Of a stretch of DNA of 7,669 bases, positions 4,371 to 7,669 are shown in pieces. The stretch is from assembly GCA_003552425.1 (NCBI GenBank), contig PUMC01000105.1, positions 1 through 7,669 on the forward strand, in the 5' to 3' direction. Position 1 is the stretch's first letter; every line of letters begins with the position of its first letter. The position numbers and the translations under genes are program-made. The notes under the pieces are model-generated. The model was not told where the DNA came from. It saw nothing but the letters and a program-made list of their open reading frames with translations, and ran no database searches. This DNA is from Candidatus Acetothermia bacterium (GTDB lineage: Bacteria; Bipolaricaulota; Bipolaricaulia; Bipolaricaulales; Bipolaricaulaceae).

Positions 4371-6998
4371 ATGACCCTGCCCACCCGGTACGACCCTCGC
4401 GAGGTGGAGGACCGGCAGCGCCAAGCGTGGGACGATCTGTGGACATGCGATCCTCACAGCGATAAGCCCGCGTTCTCCATCGTGATTCCCCCTCCGAACA
4501 TCACCGGACGCCTCCACCAAGGCCACGCGCTCAACAACACCCTTCAGGACATCCTGATCCGAATGAAGCGTATGGATGGCTTCGAGGCGTGTTGGTTCCC
4601 CGGCACCGATCACGCGGGCATTGCCACCCAGAACGTGGTGGAGCGCGAGTTGGCACGTGAGGGCACGGACCGTCATGTGCTGGGTCGCCAGCGTTTCCTG
4701 GAACGCGTCTGGGCGTGGAAGGACAAGTACGGGTCCGAGATCGTCGATCAACTCAAGATTCTTGGGTGTTCGTGCGATTGGTCCCGCCTGCGGTTCACCC
4801 TGGACGATGGCCTGTCGGCAGCAGTCCGCACGGCGTTCGTGAACCTGTACCGGCAAGGGCTCATCTACCGCGGCAACTACATGATCAACTGGTGTCCCCG
4901 CTGCCGCACCGCCCTCTCCGATATCGAGGTCGAGCATCAGGAACTCGACGGTCACCTGTACCACGTGCGCTATTTGCTGGAGGACGGCGGCCATGTGGTC
5001 ATCGCCACCACCCGCCCGGAGACGATGCTTGGGGACACGGGCGTGGCGGTCAACCCCGGCGACAAGCGTTACGCGCACCTCATCGGTAAGACAGCGATTC
5101 TGCCCGTGCTGGGCCGGCCGCTTCCCATCGTGGGTGCCGACGAGGTTGACCCCGCGTTCGGTACGGGTGTCCTGAAGATCACGCCGGCTCACGACCCGGT
5201 GGACCTGGAAGTGGGGCGCCGCCATGGTCTTCCTTCGCTGAACGTCCTCAACCCGGACGGCACGGTCAACGAACACGGGGGACCGTTCGCCGGGTTGGAC
5301 AGGGCGGCGGCCAGGAAGGCGTTGGTCAAGAAGCTGGAAGAGGAAGGACTCCTGGAGAACGTAGAGCCGTACCGCCACGGTGTGGGACACTGCGACCGCT
5401 GCGGGGTGGCTGTGGAGCCGCTCCTTTCTACCCAGTGGTTCGTGCGCATGAAGCCGCTGGCCGAGCCGGCACTGCAGGCGGTCCGCGATGGACACGTGGT
5501 GTTCACCCCCGAACGTTGGACCAAGGTGTACACGGACTGGCTGGAGAGCATCCGCGACTGGTGCATCTCCCGGCAGCTGTGGTGGGGCCATCGGATTCCC
5601 GCCTGGTACGGCCCGGACAATACCCTGTTCGTGGGCATGGACGAGGAGGACGCCTGCCAGCAGGCCCGCGCGCACTACGGGGGGGACGTTGAACTCCGAC
5701 AGGATGACGATGTGCTCGATACTTGGTTCTCCTCGTCGCTGTGGCCCTTCTCCATCATGGGTTGGCCCGACAAGACCGACGACCTCGAGCGGTTCTACCC
5801 GACGAGCGTGTTGCTCACGGGCTTCGACATTCTGTTCTTCTGGGTCGCGCGGATGGTGATGATGGGTCTGCACTTCATGGGGAAGGAACCTTTCGGCCAG
5901 GTGTTCGTGACCCCGCTCATCGTGGACGCGCAAGGGCAGAAGATGAGCAAGTCCAAAGGCAACATCATCGATCCCTTGGAAGTCAAAGAATCCCACGGTA
6001 TGGATGCCCTGCGCTTCACGATGGCCAGAAGCACCACCAAGGGCCAGACCCGCCGGATGAGCATGGGAGAGCTCGACGAGGCGCGGAACTTCCTGAACAA
6101 GATCTGGAACATGGCACGCTTCGTCCTCACGAACACCGACGACCTCACGGACGAGGCGCCAGCCGCTCCGTTAGCGTGGGAGGACCGTTGGATTCGGTCG
6201 CGGCTTGCGAAGACGGTCCGCAAAGTCCGCGAGGAGCTAGACCGGTTCAACTTCCATTTGGCAGCGGATGCCGTGTACAGGTTCACCTGGCACGAACTCT
6301 GTGACTGGTACCTTGAGCTGGCCAAACTTCGGCTCTACGGCGACGACGCACAGGCACGAACTACCTGCCAGCGGACGCTTCGCGGTGTGCTGGAGGAGCT
6401 TCTCGTGGTCATGCACCCGTTCATGCCCTTCATCACCGAAGAGCTATGGCTTCACACGGGGAGAAAGGGCCCGTTGGCCTATGTCCCGTTCCCCGATCCT
6501 GGGGCGGACGCAGTGGACACAGAGGCCGAAGCGTTGCTCGAGCGCGCCCAGTCGGTGGTGGTGGAGGTGCGCGCGGTCCGGGCCGAACTGCGCGTACCCG
6601 CAGGGGCTGAACTGGACCTTGTGATCACCGGAGCCCCGAAGGAGGCGGAACCGTTGGTGGCCCAATTCAGCGAAGCCCTGCGCCGCCTCGCCAAATGCGG
6701 CTCTGTCCGCTTCGACCCGCAGTACCGTCCAGGCCGGGCTACGGCCAAGGGCGTGGCCGGGGAGTTGAGCCTATACCTCCCCGTTGAGGGTGTGGTAGAC
6801 TGGGAGAAGGAGTTGGAACGGTTGCGGCGAGAATTGGCTAAGGTGGACGAGGCGCTGATCGCTCTGGAGGGAAGGTTGTCGAACCCTTCCTTCCGCACGC
6901 GAGCGCCGGAGCGTGTCGTGGCCAAGGCTCAGGAGGAGGCTGATGAGCTCCGCAACCAGCGTGAACGCCTCCTTCGACACGTGGAGGACGGCCCGTGA
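4371..6998 (+). CDS. valS: Valyl-tRNA synthetase
   Basis: This class I enzyme charges tRNA-Val with valine and edits mischarged threonine. It is 875 residues, full length for bacteria. In order: PPPNITGRLHQGHALNNT with the HIGH-type motif as HQGH (49-52); GTDHAGIATQ; CPRC (175-178); the editing domain with TTRPETMLGDTG from 213; CDRC (341-344), with the two Cys pairs a likely zinc site; WCISRQLWWGHRIPAWY from 397; DTWFSSSLWP; KMSKSKGN (524-531); an anticodon-binding domain with MHPFMPFITEELW (681-693); and a C-terminal coiled coil (about 810-870) typical of ValRS. The ATG at 4371 gives the family-like MTLPTRYDPREVE. ATG 4347 and GTG 4362 are in frame but overlap ndk and add non-family residues. 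No strong SD is seen, so translation is probably coupled to ndk. HQGH and VTPLIV before KMSKS (usually HGL-like) are unusual. Confidence 0.97.
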   Translation: MTLPTRYDPREVEDRQRQAWDDLWTCDPHSDKPAFSIVIPPPNITGRLHQGHALNNTLQDILIRMKRMDGFEACWFPGTDHAGIATQNVVERELAREGTDRHVLGRQRFLERVWAWKDKYGSEIVDQLKILGCSCDWSRLRFTLDDGLSAAVRTAFVNLYRQGLIYRGNYMINWCPRCRTALSDIEVEHQELDGHLYHVRYLLEDGGHVVIATTRPETMLGDTGVAVNPGDKRYAHLIGKTAILPVLGRPLPIVGADEVDPAFGTGVLKITPAHDPVDLEVGRRHGLPSLNVLNPDGTVNEHGGPFAGLDRAAARKALVKKLEEEGLLENVEPYRHGVGHCDRCGVAVEPLLSTQWFVRMKPLAEPALQAVRDGHVVFTPERWTKVYTDWLESIRDWCISRQLWWGHRIPAWYGPDNTLFVGMDEEDACQQARAHYGGDVELRQDDDVLDTWFSSSLWPFSIMGWPDKTDDLERFYPTSVLLTGFDILFFWVARMVMMGLHFMGKEPFGQVFVTPLIVDAQGQKMSKSKGNIIDPLEVKESHGMDALRFTMARSTTKGQTRRMSMGELDEARNFLNKIWNMARFVLTNTDDLTDEAPAAPLAWEDRWIRSRLAKTVRKVREELDRFNFHLAADAVYRFTWHELCDWYLELAKLRLYGDDAQARTTCQRTLRGVLEELLVVMHPFMPFITEELWLHTGRKGPLAYVPFPDPGADAVDTEAEALLERAQSVVVEVRAVRAELRVPAGAELDLVITGAPKEAEPLVAQFSEALRRLAKCGSVRFDPQYRPGRATAKGVAGELSLYLPVEGVVDWEKELERLRRELAKVDEALIALEGRLSNPSFRTRAPERVVAKAQEEADELRNQRERLLRHVEDGP
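6983..6987 (+). promoter_or_regulatory. Ribosome binding site of folC
   Basis: GGAGG inside the last valS codons lies 7 bases before the GTG at 6995. It supports this GTG as the folC start, which overlaps the valS stop in GTGA. Confidence 0.7.
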
Positions 6999-7669
6999 TC
7001 CAGGGTGTTCCGGAGGGGCTTCTTCACTCCGAACGTGTTGTCAGACCTGGATTGGAGCGCACGGAGATGCTCCTGGCGCGCCTGGGGAACCCGGAAGGCA
7101 GTTTCCCGGCGGTCCACATCGCCGGGACGAACGGCAAAGGGTCCGTGGTGGCGTTGCTGGAGTCCGTCCTGTGTGCGGCAGGGGTGCGCACGGGTGCGTA
7201 CACCTCTCCGGATCTGGGTGACCCCACGGAGCGTATCCGTGTGTGTCGGACGCCCGTGGATGCGGGGCACCTGGGGGAACTGATCGTGCGCGCCATCGAC
7301 CCGGTGGAGGAACTCGACGCCGGACCAGGGCGCCCCAACCAGTTCGAGGCACTGACGGCTGCAGCGTTCGCGTATTTCGCTGAGCAAGAGGTTGCGATGG
7401 CTGTCATCGAAGCGGGCCTCGGGGGCAGGTTCGACGCCAGCCGGTGTCTGGCCGATCCTCGGTTAACGCTGATCACCTCCGTCACCTCTGATCACCGTGA
7501 GTTCTTTGGTCCTGGCCTCATGCGTGCAGCCTGGGAGAAGGCAGGCATCGCCCGCCAGGGGGTGCCCCTGGTTACCGTGGAGGGCAAGCCGGAGGTGCTT
7601 GATGTCTTCCGACGCGAGTGCGAGGAGGTCGGCGCTGCGTTTGTTCAGGTCGACCCTGACGACGTGGAA
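6995..7669 (+). CDS. folC: Dihydrofolate/folylpolyglutamate synthase, 3' end outside the window
   Basis: FolC uses ATP to join glutamate to dihydropteroate or to folates, in the cytoplasm. The first 225 residues are present, and the frame is open to the last base. The Mur-ligase-type ATP-binding loop is HIAGTNGKGSVVALLES from 41 (GTNGKGS at 44-50). Next come YTSPDLGDPTERIRV (69-83), FEALTAAAFAYFAEQ, VIEAGLGGRFDAS (137-149), and SDHREFFGPGL with EKAGI (165-185). The GTG start overlaps the valS stop by 4 bases and has GGAGG 7 bases upstream. Two oddities: the N-terminus before the loop is somewhat shorter than usual and lacks the common YxxAxxxL opening, and the usual SPHL reads SPDL. FolC is more likely than the related Mur ligases because of the SPxL...ERIRV and GLGGRFDA pattern. 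The C-terminal glutamate-binding domain is beyond the window. Confidence 0.93.
   Translation, partial: MIQGVPEGLLHSERVVRPGLERTEMLLARLGNPEGSFPAVHIAGTNGKGSVVALLESVLCAAGVRTGAYTSPDLGDPTERIRVCRTPVDAGHLGELIVRAIDPVEELDAGPGRPNQFEALTAAAFAYFAEQEVAMAVIEAGLGGRFDASRCLADPRLTLITSVTSDHREFFGPGLMRAAWEKAGIARQGVPLVTVEGKPEVLDVFRRECEEVGAAFVQVDPDDVE

Noticed and set aside
4113..5996. 627-codon open frame on the minus strand across ndk and valS
   Set aside because: It lies antisense to ndk and to valS with intact catalytic motifs. The translation is His/Arg/Pro-rich with no recognisable domain, as expected for the antisense frame of a GC-rich gene.

Overview
This is a GC-rich (roughly 60-65% by eye), densely packed bacterial chromosomal window. 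It holds seven protein-coding genes, two of them cut by the window edges, and no stretch over about 130 bases lacks a gene. I see no RNA gene, CRISPR array, insertion sequence or phage gene. GTG starts (ndk, folC), short gene spacings and strong Shine-Dalgarno (SD) sites before three genes fit a GC-rich, non-proteobacterial lineage. A family 5 uracil-DNA glycosylase and a Thermus-like domain plan in the valyl-tRNA synthetase (ValRS) hint at a thermophilic or deep-branching group. The phylum cannot be fixed from this sequence, and no taxon is claimed.

Layout. (1) Positions 2-928, plus strand: the 3' part of a comEC-type DNA-uptake channel gene, which stops just after its membrane Competence domain. 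(2) Positions 933-2613, minus strand: a two-gene unit read leftwards. An exported seven-bladed WD40 propeller protein comes first and overlaps a following family 5 (UDGb) uracil-DNA glycosylase. The glycosylase converges on comEC with only 4 bases between them. (3) Positions 2614-2720: a 107-base divergent promoter region. (4) Positions 2721-7669, plus strand: dprA, ndk, valS and folC (the last cut by the window end). ndk/valS are 1 base apart and valS/folC overlap by 4 bases.

How they fit together. ComEC (DNA import across the inner membrane) and DprA (loading RecA onto incoming single strands) are two core parts of natural transformation, and here they flank the WD40-UDG unit. ndk, valS and folC are housekeeping genes (nucleotide pools, translation, folate) in a tight co-directional run. 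valS-folC is a familiar pairing in several bacterial groups. The most interesting regulatory signal is the dprA start: an extended -10 box sits 6 bases before the ATG with no SD, which suggests a leaderless mRNA. No wholly new system is evident. The points worth checking are the domain-poor ComEC, the leaderless dprA, the secreted WD40 gene coupled to a DNA-repair gene, and unusual signature residues in ValRS and FolC.
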